Below, one piece after another: positions 8,466-17,469 of a stretch of 64,000 bases of DNA (the first letter of the stretch is position 1; every line of letters starts with the position of its first letter). The translations under genes and the position numbers were made by a program. The notes under the pieces are model-generated. The model worked only from the letters and a program-made list of their open reading frames with translations. It was not told the origin of the DNA and made no database searches. This DNA is from Methanoregulaceae archaeon UXB-2016 (GTDB lineage: Archaea > Halobacteriota > Methanomicrobia > Methanomicrobiales > Methanospirillaceae), in contig SISS01000008.1 in assembly GCA_004332335.1 (NCBI GenBank), positions 247,424-311,423 on the forward strand. The letters are read 5' to 3'.

Positions 8466-9206
8466 TCAGCAGCGGGGAGAGGGGGAGCCGCGGCTCCCGG
8501 TCCCCCTCCTTCCCCAGGGGCAGACCGCGACACAGATGCCGCACGCGGCGGGCTCGCCGGCCTCCTCGAGCGCACGATAGTGCCGGTCGCAGGCAGCGGC
8601 GTCGAAGCGGACCTCCCGGGGCTCGTCGGGAGCGAACGGCCGACCCGAAAAGGCCCCGATCGGGCAGGCGTCGACGCAGGCCCGGCACTCGCCGCAGCGG
8701 GGCTCCGACGGCCCCCCCGTCGGGGCGAGCGGGGCGTCGGTCAGCACGGTGATCCACCGGACCCGGGGCCCTCGGCCCGGCGTCACGAGGAGGCAGCTTC
8801 GACCGATCCAGCCGAGGCCGGCGAGGTGCGCCGCGAGCTTGTGCGAGACCGGGCCCGCGATCCCGGCATCGTCCGTGCGGAGGGAGGCCGGCACGGGCAG
8901 GGCACGGTAGCCGGCCCGCTCCAGGCAGCCCGCCGCGAGCAGAGCACATTGGTCGAGGATCGCATTCACAACCGTATGGGTATGGTAGCGATAGAGGGCA
9001 TCCCTCGTTCGATCCCGCGACTCGCTGAGATGATCGACGAGGGCGTCCGAAAGCCCGATCCCGAGCGAGACTGCCCGGGGATAGCCGGCGAGGGACGGGC
9101 CGCCCTGCGCGAGGATGACGTCGCCGACCTCCGTGAGATCGGCGACGCCGAAGAAGTCGGCGCCGCAGGCCTCGGCGACGGTCCGCACCTGTTCGATGAG
9201 CTCCAT
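8466..9206 (-). CDS. QueG-like 4Fe-4S ferredoxin-type protein
   Basis: A 246-residue protein with a DUF1730/QueG-like N-terminal region (FGVADLTEVGD... GYPRAVSLGIGL) and two 4Fe-4S clusters, CGECRACVDACPIGAF (about residue 170) and CGICVAVCPWG near the C-terminus. Epoxyqueuosine reductases have this layout but are longer, with a cobalamin-binding N-domain and HEAT tail. This short form resembles the methanogen QueG-like ferredoxins of unknown substrate. ATG 9206 is preceded by a GCGGAG site. It probably accepts or passes electrons to a corrinoid-type reaction, but that is only family inference. Confidence 0.75.
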   Translation of the reverse strand: MELIEQVRTVAEACGADFFGVADLTEVGDVILAQGGPSLAGYPRAVSLGIGLSDALVDHLSESRDRTRDALYRYHTHTVVNAILDQCALLAAGCLERAGYRALPVPASLRTDDAGIAGPVSHKLAAHLAGLGWIGRSCLLVTPGRGPRVRWITVLTDAPLAPTGGPSEPRCGECRACVDACPIGAFSGRPFAPDEPREVRFDAAACDRHYRALEEAGEPAACGICVAVCPWGRRGTGSRGSPSPRC

Positions 9207-9423
9207 GGGACTCCGCCGAGAGATGGATCGGCGACGGTGATGAAGTTCATGTGGCGCCCTGCAGAACGGATGGCCGGACCGGCCCCGGGATCGGCTGAGG
9301 ATCGCTCTTCTGCACCCTGTTCCCGAAGGTTGATGTCACCGGTAGGAATCGCGCTCCCGCTCGAACCGTGATGTCGGTCGTCCTGCAGGTCTGCCGCAGC
9401 GCAAGACCCTGTCGACTGCTGAG

Positions 9424-9431
9424 GGAAAAAG
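9424..9431 (-). terminator. Poly-T terminator after the thermosome gene
   Basis: CTCTTTTTCCC on the minus strand, just after the thermosome stop codon at 9436. Short U-tracts of this kind terminate archaeal transcription. Confidence 0.5.
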
Positions 9432-9435
9432 AGGG

Positions 9436-11028
9436 TTACATCCCCGGCATGCCGGGGGCTCTGGTCTGGGTGACCATCATGTCGTCGACCCGGATCAGGA
9501 GAATCGCGGTCTCGGCGCCCGACTGGATCGCCTGGCGCTTGACTCGCGCTGGCTCGATCACGCCGGCGTCGAACATGTTGACGACCTCGCCTGAGAAGAC
9601 GTTCAGGCCCATGTGCTTGCCGCCCTTTGCGTGGGCCGTGCGGAGGTCGACGAGCTTGTCGAGGGGGTTGAAGCCCGAGTTCTCGGCGAGCGTCAGGGGG
9701 ACACCCTCGAACGCGGTCGCGAACGCGTCGATGGCGAGCTGGACCCGGCCGCCGACCGAGGCCGCGTAGTCACGGAGACGGAGCGAGAGCTCGATCTCGA
9801 CCGCGCCGCCGCCGACCACGAAGGTGCCGTCCTCCATCGCGTCCGCGACGACCGAGGTTCCGTCCACGACGGCCCGCTCGAGCTCGTCGATCAGGTAGTC
9901 GGTCGACCCGCGGAGCAGGATCGTGATCGCCTTCGGGTTCTGGCAGCCCGAGAAGGTCATGAGCTCGGCGTCGTCGGCCTCCTGGACGAGCGCGCAGAAG
10001 CCGAGGTCGTCGGGCGAGAGGTCCGTGACCTTGTTCACGATCTGGGCCGAGAGCGCCCGGGCCGCGTACTTCAGGTCCTTCTCCTTGACGTCCTGGAGCG
10101 CGAGCACGCCGGCCTTCGCGAGGTAGTACTGGACCGCGTCCGAGATCCCCTTCTGGCAGAGGAGGACGTTCGCGCCCGAGGCGACGATCGTGTCCGCGAG
10201 CTGCTTGAGCGCCTCGCGCTCCTGGGCGCCGAACGCGCTGAGCTGGTCGGCCGTGCTGATCTTGATCTTGGCCTTGACCTGGGTCTTGGTGATCTCGAGC
10301 GCCTGGGCGACGAGCGCGATCTTCGCGTTCTCGACCTTCTTCGGCATCGACTCGGAGGCCCGCTTCTTGTCGATCACGATCCCCTTGATCAGGGCCGCGT
10401 CATCGATCGCCTCGCCCTTCTGCTTCTTGATCATGATGTCGTCGCGGTCGATGATGAACCCACCATCCTTCTGCTCCGCGATGGTCATGACTGCGTCCAC
10501 GACGATCCCGTTCAGCTTCTCCTTGACCTGCTCGATCGACTTGCCGGTCATGGAGGTGTCGGCGATCTTGATGAGGGTCTCGCGGTCGGTGGGCTCGATC
10601 CGGATCGAGTTCTCCTCGACGATCTCGAGGGCCTTGTTCATGCCCATCGTGTAGCCGTTCGCGATCACGGTCGGGTGGACCATCTTCGCGAGCATCAGCT
10701 CGGCCTGCTCCATCAGCGCGCCGACGAGGATGCAGGCGGTCGTGGTGCCGTCGCCGACCTCGTCGTCCTGGGTCTCCGCGACCTCGATCACCATCTTGGC
10801 GCCGGGGTGCTGCACCGACATCTCGTGGAGGATCGTGGCCCCGTCGTTCGTGATCACGACGTCGCCGGTCGACGAGACCAGCATCTTGTCCATGCCGCGC
10901 GGACCGAGCGTGGTCCGGACGGCAGCCGCGATCGCCTTTGCGGCTGCGATATTCGAGCGCTGGGCCTCCTGGCCGCGGGTTCGCTCGACGTTATCCTTGA
11001 GAATGATGATCGGCTGTCCTGAAAGCAC
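9436..11028 (-). CDS. thsA: Thermosome (group II chaperonin) subunit
   Basis: A full-length 530-residue CCT/thermosome subunit that folds proteins in a closed double ring in the cytoplasm. The family landmarks are present: [13 protein letters not shown] near the start, NDGATIL, the ATP-binding [10 protein letters not shown], and [11 protein letters not shown] near residue 400. The C-terminus ends in the usual Gly/Met repeat (APGMPGM). The start is GTG 11028 with GGAGGT seven nt upstream. A strong TATA box precedes it, so it has its own promoter. Paralogs may exist elsewhere, so the subunit letter is a guess. Confidence 0.97.
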   Translation of the reverse strand: MLSGQPIIILKDNVERTRGQEAQRSNIAAAKAIAAAVRTTLGPRGMDKMLVSSTGDVVITNDGATILHEMSVQHPGAKMVIEVAETQDDEVGDGTTTACILVGALMEQAELMLAKMVHPTVIANGYTMGMNKALEIVEENSIRIEPTDRETLIKIADTSMTGKSIEQVKEKLNGIVVDAVMTIAEQKDGGFIIDRDDIMIKKQKGEAIDDAALIKGIVIDKKRASESMPKKVENAKIALVAQALEITKTQVKAKIKISTADQLSAFGAQEREALKQLADTIVASGANVLLCQKGISDAVQYYLAKAGVLALQDVKEKDLKYAARALSAQIVNKVTDLSPDDLGFCALVQEADDAELMTFSGCQNPKAITILLRGSTDYLIDELERAVVDGTSVVADAMEDGTFVVGGGAVEIELSLRLRDYAASVGGRVQLAIDAFATAFEGVPLTLAENSGFNPLDKLVDLRTAHAKGGKHMGLNVFSGEVVNMFDAGVIEPARVKRQAIQSGAETAILLIRVDDMMVTQTRAPGMPGM

Positions 11029-11079
11029 GGGTATAACCTCCCTGTAGGGTAAGAGTGCTAAAAATGTGATTTGTTGTTC

Positions 11080-11087
11080 TATATATT
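11080..11087 (-). promoter_or_regulatory. TATA box of the thermosome gene
   Basis: On the minus strand the sequence reads GAAAGAATATATAGAAC: a purine-rich BRE followed by a near-perfect TATA box, about 55 nt upstream of the GTG start. This allows a leader of about 30 nt carrying the ribosome-binding site. It lies directly after the gfcR stop codon, so the thermosome can be transcribed independently of gfcR. Confidence 0.7.
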
Positions 11088-11100
11088 CTTTCCTGGTCCG

Positions 11101-11724
11101 TCAGTCGATCCGCGAGACGCGGAAGACCGAGTAGACCGGGACGCCGTCGACCTCTTTGAGGCCGCGCTTGTCAAAGAGCACCCAGATCGCGAGCGGGGTC
11201 GCCTTGTGCCGGCGCAGATGGTCGACGACCTCGTGCATGGTCTTGCCGCTCGTGATCACGTCGTCGACGATGATGCAGCGTTCGCCCGCGATCGCGGAGA
11301 AGTTCCCCGACATCGAGCCCGTCGGCTTCTCCGAGGTCGACTGCTTGGCCGGGTGATAGATCGCGAGCTTGACCTGTTCGGTCTGGGCGATCAGGGTCGC
11401 GATCGGGATCCCCGAGATCGCGATCCCGACGATCACGACGTTCCCGAGGCTCGCCGAGAAGGTCTTCTCCCCGGGTTTTGGCGCGGTCGCACAGTGGTAG
11501 CGGTGGAGCATCAGGCGCGCGACGTCGTCGAGCAGGAGCGCGTTGGAGGAGACCACGGTCCAGTCGATCGAGACGTCCTTCGGCGCCACGTCGCCCTTCT
11601 TCTGGGTCAGGAGCCAGGTCACGGTCTCCATCGAGAGCGAGAGCTCGTCCGCGATCTGCCCGGGTGAGTGCCCCTCCGAGAGGAGGAGGCGAGCCTTTGC
11701 GATCAGCTCGTCGAGCGAGGTCAT
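11101..11724 (-). CDS. gfcR: GfcR-type transcriptional regulator (orotate phosphoribosyltransferase-like)
   Basis: A 207-residue protein with an N-terminal helix-turn-helix ([17 protein letters not shown], about 25-42) and a C-terminal type I phosphoribosyltransferase domain with the PRPP loop [17 protein letters not shown] (about 150-166). This combination is found in GfcR, known from Haloferax as a regulator of glycolytic genes, and is often mis-annotated as PyrE. A phosphorylated sugar or PRPP-like ligand probably sets its activity. It has its own TATA box placed for a leaderless mRNA. It lies upstream of the thermosome gene on the same strand with a promoter between them. Confidence 0.88.
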   Translation of the reverse strand: MTSLDELIAKARLLLSEGHSPGQIADELSLSMETVTWLLTQKKGDVAPKDVSIDWTVVSSNALLLDDVARLMLHRYHCATAPKPGEKTFSASLGNVVIVGIAISGIPIATLIAQTEQVKLAIYHPAKQSTSEKPTGSMSGNFSAIAGERCIIVDDVITSGKTMHEVVDHLRRHKATPLAIWVLFDKRGLKEVDGVPVYSVFRVSRID

Positions 11725-11745
11725 GGAAACAGAGTCCGTTACAGA

Positions 11746-11754
11746 CTATTTAAG
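11746..11754 (-). promoter_or_regulatory. TATA box of gfcR
   Basis: CTTAAATAG on the minus strand, centred 26 nt upstream of the ATG at 11724. That spacing predicts that transcription begins at or next to the start codon, giving a leaderless mRNA. Confidence 0.6.
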
Positions 11755-11828
11755 TATTGTCCGGGGGTCCGACGTCCGCCTGCCGGCCCGGCGGCGGAGA
11801 TCAAAGACGCCCTGTCGATCCGTGGCCG

Positions 11829-12323
11829 CTATCGTCCTGCTCCGCCTCGCTTTCGCACTGGCGCGATCGCCGCGCCGCAGACCGGGCAGTCGCCCGGACC
11901 GTCCCCGTACCGCCCGCACCCGGCGCACCGATATCCACGCCGGCGGGGTGCGGCCCGCCTCTGCGCGATCGGTCGGCAGGCGACCCCGAGCCTCCGGGCC
12001 GTGTTCTGGAGCGCGAAGTCGTCCGTGACCAGGGTCGCGCCGTGTTCGTGGGCGAGCGCGAGGACCTCGCGGTCGGTCGACGAGACCCGGTCTGCATCGC
12101 CCGCGGCCACGGCGGCCCCCGCGACCGCATCGAGCGATGCGGCGGCCGGCCCGAGGACCCGGAGGCCCCGTTCGAGCATGAGCTCGAGCCGGCAGCGGGC
12201 GGCCGCGTCGCGGACTTCGTCCGCGGCCGACGGCGTGGTCAGGAGCCGGTCGTCGGGACCGAAGCCCGCGAGGAGGGCCTCGCCCCCGGCGAAGAACGCC
12301 GATGCGTCGAGCACCAGGATCAT
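11829..12323 (-). CDS. nob1: Nob1-like PIN endonuclease with zinc ribbon (rRNA maturation)
   Basis: A 164-residue PIN-domain nuclease. The acidic site is formed by the Asp of LVLDASAFF near the N-terminus, the Glu of ADEVRDAA, the Asp of STDREVLALA and the Asp of LVTDDFALQN. A zinc ribbon follows (YRCAGCGRY ... CPVCGAA). PIN plus zinc ribbon is the archaeal Nob1 layout, the nuclease that trims the 3' end of 16S rRNA. The start ATG 12323 overlaps the rtcA stop codon in an ATGA, so it is translationally coupled to rtcA and prs. The tail after the ribbon is basic (VRKRGGAGR). Confidence 0.85.
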   Translation of the reverse strand: MILVLDASAFFAGGEALLAGFGPDDRLLTTPSAADEVRDAAARCRLELMLERGLRVLGPAAASLDAVAGAAVAAGDADRVSSTDREVLALAHEHGATLVTDDFALQNTARRLGVACRPIAQRRAAPRRRGYRCAGCGRYGDGPGDCPVCGAAIAPVRKRGGAGR

Positions 12324-13306
12324 GCGGTGAATCGCTCCCCGCCGCCCGGCGCGGGCCCGTGCTCGATCTCGTGCCCGAACTCCCCGAGGAGCCAGATGAG
12401 GGTGGCCGCGTGCCGGCTGCAGGCGGTCGCCGTGAACTCCCCGCCGTACCGGGCGAGGTAGAGCAGGAGCTGGTCGGCGAGGTGCCGGTCGACCTCGCCC
12501 GGGAGCCGGAGCTCGGCGAGGAGCGCGTCCGCGGCCGCCCGCCCGACCGCTTCGGCCGGATGGCCCCGCCGTCCCAGAGCGTTCCCGGCCCGAAGCCCGG
12601 CCCAGCAGCTGACCGACGACCCGGTCGACGGCCCTGTCCGGGGGTCGACCTCGGCCACGTCGAGCGGGCCGATCGCGGGCTCGAGGGCTGCCCGCGCCGC
12701 GGCCAGCTGCCGCTCGACCACGTGGGCCGGCAGGTTCGCGGCGGCCGAGACCACGCCCGAGCCGAGCTCGACCCGGTCGGCCGCGATCGGCAGGAGCCGG
12801 CCCGGCTCGACCGCGACCCGGACCTCGCCCCCGCCGCGGGGGACGTATCCCCTCTGCCGGAGCTCGAGCCCGACCTCTGCTCCGTGCCCCCGGAGCACGG
12901 GGAGGACGACCCGGTCCACGAAGTCGATCGTCGGGCCGAGCGGAACCTCGGTCCCGCCGACCACGGTGATCGCCCCGCCCGCCTCGAGCGCGACCGGGAG
13001 CCAGGCCTGGAGCACGAGCGCGATGCCGCCCGCGGTCCCGATCTCGATCCGCTGGTCGACGCGCCGAAGCGGACCCGGACGAAAGACGAGCCGGTCCGAA
13101 CCGCGCTCGAGCCCCTCGACCGCGGCATCGCAGCAGCCCGCGACCGCCCGGACGGCCGCGACGTGCTGGGGGTGGAGCCCCGGCGCCTCCCGGCCGGCCC
13201 GGATATGGTCGATCGTCACGGGCTCGCCTCCGAGCGCCGCGAGCGCGACCGCGGTCCGGACGAGCTGGCCGCCCCCCTCCAGGTGCGCGCCGTCGATGAG
13301 CCGCAT
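12320..13306 (-). CDS. rtcA: RNA 3'-terminal phosphate cyclase
   Basis: A 328-residue RtcA, which converts RNA 3'-phosphate ends to 2',3'-cyclic phosphate through an adenylated enzyme. The family motifs are the N-terminal DGAHLEGGGQLVRTA, RAGREAPGLHPQH and RGYVPRGGGEV, and the C-terminal catalytic His region YGGEFTATACSRHAATLIW (His nucleophile). ATG 13306 is where similarity begins; the upstream open frame is shadow. It overlaps prs by one base and nob1 by four, so prs-rtcA-nob1 form a tight operon joining PRPP supply with RNA end processing. Confidence 0.9.
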   Translation of the reverse strand: MRLIDGAHLEGGGQLVRTAVALAALGGEPVTIDHIRAGREAPGLHPQHVAAVRAVAGCCDAAVEGLERGSDRLVFRPGPLRRVDQRIEIGTAGGIALVLQAWLPVALEAGGAITVVGGTEVPLGPTIDFVDRVVLPVLRGHGAEVGLELRQRGYVPRGGGEVRVAVEPGRLLPIAADRVELGSGVVSAAANLPAHVVERQLAAARAALEPAIGPLDVAEVDPRTGPSTGSSVSCWAGLRAGNALGRRGHPAEAVGRAAADALLAELRLPGEVDRHLADQLLLYLARYGGEFTATACSRHAATLIWLLGEFGHEIEHGPAPGGGERFTA

Positions 13307-14148
13307 CACCGGAGCGCGGTGGCCACCCGGTCCGCGGCCGTGATGCACGAGTTGGCCCGCTCGATCGTGTCCGAACAGACGACCTCGTCGACCCCGGCCG
13401 CCGCGAGGTGGAGGAGGGCGCCGCCCGCGAAGACCCCGTGGACGCAGGCGGCCCGGACCACGGTCGCGCCCTGGTCCAGGAGCATTCGCGCCGCGGTCGC
13501 CAGCGTTCCGCCCGTCGAGATGATGTCGTCGACGATCACGACCTCGCGTCCCTCGGCCGGGAGCGACTTCGGCCGGATCATGACCCGTTCCCCCGAGAGC
13601 CGGGTCTTGTCGAGGTAGTCGTGGTCGAACCCTCCAACGCCGGCCACCTCGGCTGCGAACTGTGCGGCTCCGTCATCGGGCGAGAGGACGAGTGGATCGT
13701 TCCCGTTGCGCTCTGCGACCCACGCCCCTACCTGGGGGGCGATCGAGATGTTCTCGGCCGGCGCCCGGAAGTGCGCGAGCACGGACGGGTCGTGAAGGTT
13801 CACGGTGAGAACCCGGTCGACCCCGCCCGAGACCGCCCGCGCGATCGCCCTGGCCGAGAGCGGCTCGCCAGGGCGGAAGCGCCGGTCCTGACGCGCGTAG
13901 GCCATGTACGGCAGGACCAGCGTGTTCTGCGACTCGTCGCAGGCGTCGACCAGGAGCAGGAGCTCCACGAGCGCGTCCGCATCGTTCACGGCCGCAACGA
14001 TCACGGTCTCGTCATCGGTCGGACCCCGGACGAGCGAGCACTCTCCGTCGGGAAATCGCGAATACTTCACATCTATTGTATCTACCCCGAGCCGGCCCGC
14101 AAGCCGTGCGCCGAGGACCTGCGAGGCCTGCGTGCATACAATCTTCAT
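13306..14148 (-). CDS. prs: Ribose-phosphate pyrophosphokinase (PRPP synthetase)
   Basis: A 280-residue archaeal-length PRPP synthetase. It transfers diphosphate from ATP to ribose-5-phosphate. Visible motifs are SRFPDGECSL, PYMAYARQDRRFRPGEPLSARAI split by the flexible loop, VLTVNLHDPSVLAHF, and the PRPP-binding loop VVIVDDIISTGGTLATAA. The start is ATG 14148, 24-33 nt downstream of a TATA-like element. It heads the prs-rtcA-nob1 operon and is divergent from lonB. Confidence 0.93.
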   Translation of the reverse strand: MKIVCTQASQVLGARLAGRLGVDTIDVKYSRFPDGECSLVRGPTDDETVIVAAVNDADALVELLLLVDACDESQNTLVLPYMAYARQDRRFRPGEPLSARAIARAVSGGVDRVLTVNLHDPSVLAHFRAPAENISIAPQVGAWVAERNGNDPLVLSPDDGAAQFAAEVAGVGGFDHDYLDKTRLSGERVMIRPKSLPAEGREVVIVDDIISTGGTLATAARMLLDQGATVVRAACVHGVFAGGALLHLAAAGVDEVVCSDTIERANSCITAADRVATALR

Positions 14149-14171
14149 CTCCGCCACATCCCTGAGCTGAA

Positions 14172-14205
14172 AGTACTTAAACGATCGGCCCGAAAAAATA
14201 TAAAT
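14172..14205. promoter_or_regulatory. Divergent promoter region of prs and lonB
   Basis: Two TATA elements face away from each other. The plus-strand AATATAAAT (14197-14205) lies about 30 nt before the lonB ATG. The minus-strand TTTAAGTACT (14181-14172) lies 24-33 nt before the prs ATG. The spacings predict short or absent leaders for both genes. Confidence 0.6.
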
Positions 14206-14234
14206 CAACCAGGGGTCGAGAGGTCACCATCACA

Positions 14235-16151
14235 ATGGAATCAGCAATTGAACCGGTCTCCACGCAGGACGACACGCTCTTTGACGACGTTGACGTAGAC
14301 ACGTCCTCCGAGATCGAGGTCCCCCCGCGCCTGGTCGATCAGGTGATCGGCCAGGAACACGCGGTCGAGGTGATCAAGAAGGCCGCGATCCAGCGGCGGC
14401 ACGTCATGATGATCGGCAGCCCCGGCACGGGGAAGTCGATGCTCGCAAAGGCGATGTCCGAGCTTCTGCCAAAGGAGGAGATCCAGGACATCATGGTCTA
14501 CCCGAACGGGGAGGACTCCAACAACCCGATCGTTCGGACGGTCCCGTCGGGACGAGCCAAGCAGATCGTCGGGGCCCACAAGGCCGAGGCCCACAAGAAG
14601 ATCCAGTTCCGAAACACGCTCCTGATGCTCCTCCTGATCGGGATCATCGGATACTCGTTCATCACGTTCCAGTGGCTGATGGGCATCATCGCGGCGGCCT
14701 TCGTCTTCATGGCCCTCCGGTATTCGACGCCGAAGGAGGAGGCGCTCGTGCCCAAGCTGCTCGTGAGCCACGACCCGTCGGCCATCGCTCCGTTCATCGA
14801 CGCGACCGGGGCCCAGGCCGGCTCGCTCCTCGGCGACGTCCGGCACGACCCGTTCCAGTCGGGCGGGCTCGAGACGCCGGCCCACGACCGGGTCGAGTCG
14901 GGCGCGATCCACCGTGCGCACGGCGGCGTCCTCTTCATCGACGAGATCAATACGCTCACCCCGCACTCGCAGCAGAACCTCCTGACCGCGCTCCAGGAGG
15001 GCGAGTTTCCGATCACGGGCCAGTCCGAGCGCTCGTCCGGTGCCATGGTCCGGACCGAGCCCGTGCCCTGCAAGTTCGTGATGATCGCGGCCGGCAACCT
15101 GGACGCGATCCAGGGGATGCACCCTGCGCTCCGCTCGCGGATTCGCGGATACGGGTACGAGGTCTACATGCGCGAGACCATGGAGGACACGCCCGAGAAC
15201 CGGCAGAAGTTCGTCCGGTTCATCGCCCAGGAGGTCAAGAACGACGGGAAGATCCCGCACTTCGACGCCTCGGCCATTCGCGAGGTCCTTCGCGAGGCCC
15301 GGCGGCGGTCGATGAGGAAGGGCCACCTGACTCTGAAACTCCGGGACATGGGCGGCCTGATCCGGGTCGCGGGCGACCTCGCCCGGCAGGAGGGAGCCGA
15401 GCTGACCACGTCAGCGCACGTGATCGCGGCGAAGGAGACGGCCCGGTCGGTCGAGGAGCAGATCTCGGACGACTACATCCGCCGGATGCGCGACTACGAC
15501 CTCTCGGTCGTGCAGGGCACGGCCGTCGGCCGGGTCAACGGCCTCGCGGTCGTCGGCTCGGACTCGGGGTCCGTTCTCCCGATCATGGCCGAGGTGACCC
15601 CGGCCCAGTCCACCTCGGGCGGAACCGTGATCGCGACCGGGATGCTCAAAGAGATCGCACAGGAGTCGATCAAGAACGTCTCGGCGATCATCAAGAAGTT
15701 CACGGGGACGGACATCAAGAACGTCGACATCCACGTCCAGTTCATCGGGACGTACCAGGGCGTCGAGGGAGACTCGGCCTCGATCTCGGTCGCGACGGCC
15801 GTGATCTCGGCGATCGAGGGGATCCCCGTCCGGCAGGACGTCGCGATGACGGGGTCACTCTCGGTCCGCGGCGACGTGCTCCCCGTCGGGGGCGTCACCT
15901 ACAAGATCGAGGCGGCCGCGAAGGCCGGCATCCACACGGTCCTGATCCCGGCCTCGAACATGGACGACGTGATGATCGAGGAGCGGTACCGCGAGGGTAT
16001 CCGGGTGATCCCGGTCTCGCGGATCGACGAGGTGCTGAAGTACGCGCTCGTCCCGCGCGACGAGGCAGGCTTCCTCTCGAAGGTGAAGAAGATGGCCGAG
16101 AAGTCGGCCGCGACCCTCCACCCCGGGCCGGTGACGCCGACCCTTGCCTGA
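14235..16151 (+). CDS. lonB: Archaeal membrane-anchored Lon protease (LonB)
   Basis: A 638-residue ATP-dependent protease with the archaeal LonB plan. The AAA+ domain has Walker A GSPGTGKS (61-68), interrupted by two membrane segments (about 127-145 and 147-163) that tether it to the inner face of the membrane. Walker B is [10 protein letters not shown]. The C-terminal protease domain carries the catalytic dyad Ser516 or Ser514 (in GDSASIS) and Lys557 (in [10 protein letters not shown]); the 43-residue Ser-Lys spacing matches Lon. It degrades unfolded and regulatory proteins. tldD begins one base after its stop codon, so the lonB-tldD-pmbA genes are probably one operon for proteolysis. Confidence 0.95.
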   Translation: MESAIEPVSTQDDTLFDDVDVDTSSEIEVPPRLVDQVIGQEHAVEVIKKAAIQRRHVMMIGSPGTGKSMLAKAMSELLPKEEIQDIMVYPNGEDSNNPIVRTVPSGRAKQIVGAHKAEAHKKIQFRNTLLMLLLIGIIGYSFITFQWLMGIIAAAFVFMALRYSTPKEEALVPKLLVSHDPSAIAPFIDATGAQAGSLLGDVRHDPFQSGGLETPAHDRVESGAIHRAHGGVLFIDEINTLTPHSQQNLLTALQEGEFPITGQSERSSGAMVRTEPVPCKFVMIAAGNLDAIQGMHPALRSRIRGYGYEVYMRETMEDTPENRQKFVRFIAQEVKNDGKIPHFDASAIREVLREARRRSMRKGHLTLKLRDMGGLIRVAGDLARQEGAELTTSAHVIAAKETARSVEEQISDDYIRRMRDYDLSVVQGTAVGRVNGLAVVGSDSGSVLPIMAEVTPAQSTSGGTVIATGMLKEIAQESIKNVSAIIKKFTGTDIKNVDIHVQFIGTYQGVEGDSASISVATAVISAIEGIPVRQDVAMTGSLSVRGDVLPVGGVTYKIEAAAKAGIHTVLIPASNMDDVMIEERYREGIRVIPVSRIDEVLKYALVPRDEAGFLSKVKKMAEKSAATLHPGPVTPTLA

Positions 16152-16152
16152 G

Positions 16153-17469
16153 ATGTATCGCTACTACGATGTCCGCCACGTGGCGGGCGAATCAACCAAC
16201 GTCGATATCGACAACGGGGTCGTGGAGTCCGCGACCACCTCTCTCTTCGACCGCGCCGTGGTCCGGGTCCTCGGGCCGTCGGGCTGGGGCGTGGTCTCGG
16301 TCGACAACTACCGGGAGCGCGAGCTCGAGCGGTTCATCGGCGAGGCCCTCGCGCTGGCTGGGCTGACCGGCGAGGCGGTCGAGCTCGCCGAGGCCCCGCA
16401 CCGGGTGCTCCCCGTGCCGGCGCCGTCGGACGACCCGCGCCAGTACGGGCTCGAGGAGAAGACCCGGCTGCTGGCCGACGTCGAGGAGGCCGCGAAGGGC
16501 TCCGGAGTCCGGAACACCCGCGCGGTCTACACCGAGCGGCACGAGACGATCCGGTTCGCGAGCTCGGAGGGCGTCGAGTACGCCTACGACCTCGGCCGGT
16601 CGGGGTACAGCATCCTCGCCGTGGCCGAGCAGAACGGCGTGGTCCAGATGGGGTACGAGCGGCGCCACGCCGTGAACGGCTTTCCCCTCCGGACCGGTAC
16701 TGCCTGCGGCCAGAAGGCCCGGGAGACAGCGATCGCGCTCCTCGAGGCGAAGGCCGCGAAGGGCGGGCGGATGCGGGTCGTGCTCGACCCCGAGCTCGCG
16801 GGCGTCTTCGCCCACGAGGCGGTCGGGCACGCCTCCGAAGGCGACCTGATCCACGAGGGCAACTCGGTCCTCGCCGGCCGGATCGGCGAGCGGATCGGCG
16901 GCCCCGGTCTCACGATCGTCGACGACCCGTCCCTCCCCGAGTTCGGCTTCGACCCGGTCGACGCCGAGGGCGTGGCGACCCAGCGGACCGAGCTCGTCAG
17001 AGACGGCGTGATCAACGCATACATGCACACGCGCGAGACCCTTGCGTCGGTCGGAAACGGCCTCGCGGGGCACGCGCGGGGCATGCCGGGCGAGGTCCCG
17101 CTCGTTCGGATGTCGAACACCTTCATCGAGAACGGCGACTCCTCCTACGACGAGTGCCTGGCCGAATGCGGAACCGGCATCCTCCTGATCGGTTCGCGGG
17201 GCGGCCAGGTCGACCCCGGGCGGGGGATGTTCCAGTTCAACGCTGAGTTCGGGTACCTGGTCGAGGACGGGGCGCTCGGCGGCATGGTCCGCGACGTCTC
17301 GCTCTCGGGCGAGATCCTGGGCACGCTCCACGAGATCGCGCTGATCGGAGACGACCGGCACATGCACCAGGGGTACTGCGGCAAGGGCGGGCAGGCCGTC
17401 GCGGTCGGAGACGGCGCCCCGCACATTCTCCTCTCGAACGCGGTGGTGGGTGGCAGTGGACACGATTGA
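16153..17469 (+). CDS. tldD: TldD-family metalloprotease
   Basis: A 438-residue TldD homolog with the zinc motif HEAVGH (His221-His226) followed by ASEGDL, and the conserved C-terminal blocks GRGMFQFNAEFGYLVEDG and GKGGQAVAVGDGAPHIL. TldD pairs with TldE/PmbA as a heterodimer that cleaves unfolded peptides in a narrow channel. ATG 16153 follows the lonB stop codon by one base; the TTG at 16144 is less likely. The 3' end overlaps the pmbA gene by up to 20 nt, consistent with co-translation of the two subunits. Confidence 0.93.
   Translation: MYRYYDVRHVAGESTNVDIDNGVVESATTSLFDRAVVRVLGPSGWGVVSVDNYRERELERFIGEALALAGLTGEAVELAEAPHRVLPVPAPSDDPRQYGLEEKTRLLADVEEAAKGSGVRNTRAVYTERHETIRFASSEGVEYAYDLGRSGYSILAVAEQNGVVQMGYERRHAVNGFPLRTGTACGQKARETAIALLEAKAAKGGRMRVVLDPELAGVFAHEAVGHASEGDLIHEGNSVLAGRIGERIGGPGLTIVDDPSLPEFGFDPVDAEGVATQRTELVRDGVINAYMHTRETLASVGNGLAGHARGMPGEVPLVRMSNTFIENGDSSYDECLAECGTGILLIGSRGGQVDPGRGMFQFNAEFGYLVEDGALGGMVRDVSLSGEILGTLHEIALIGDDRHMHQGYCGKGGQAVAVGDGAPHILLSNAVVGGSGHD

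Noticed and set aside
9613..11022. A 469-codon plus-strand frame opposite the thermosome
   Set aside because: It is made of Asp/Arg/Val/Leu-rich low-complexity sequence that mirrors the codon use of the thermosome gene. High GC leaves the antisense frame open.
11101..11724. Orotate phosphoribosyltransferase (pyrE)
   Set aside because: The N-terminal helix-turn-helix and the length fit GfcR-type regulators better than the enzyme.
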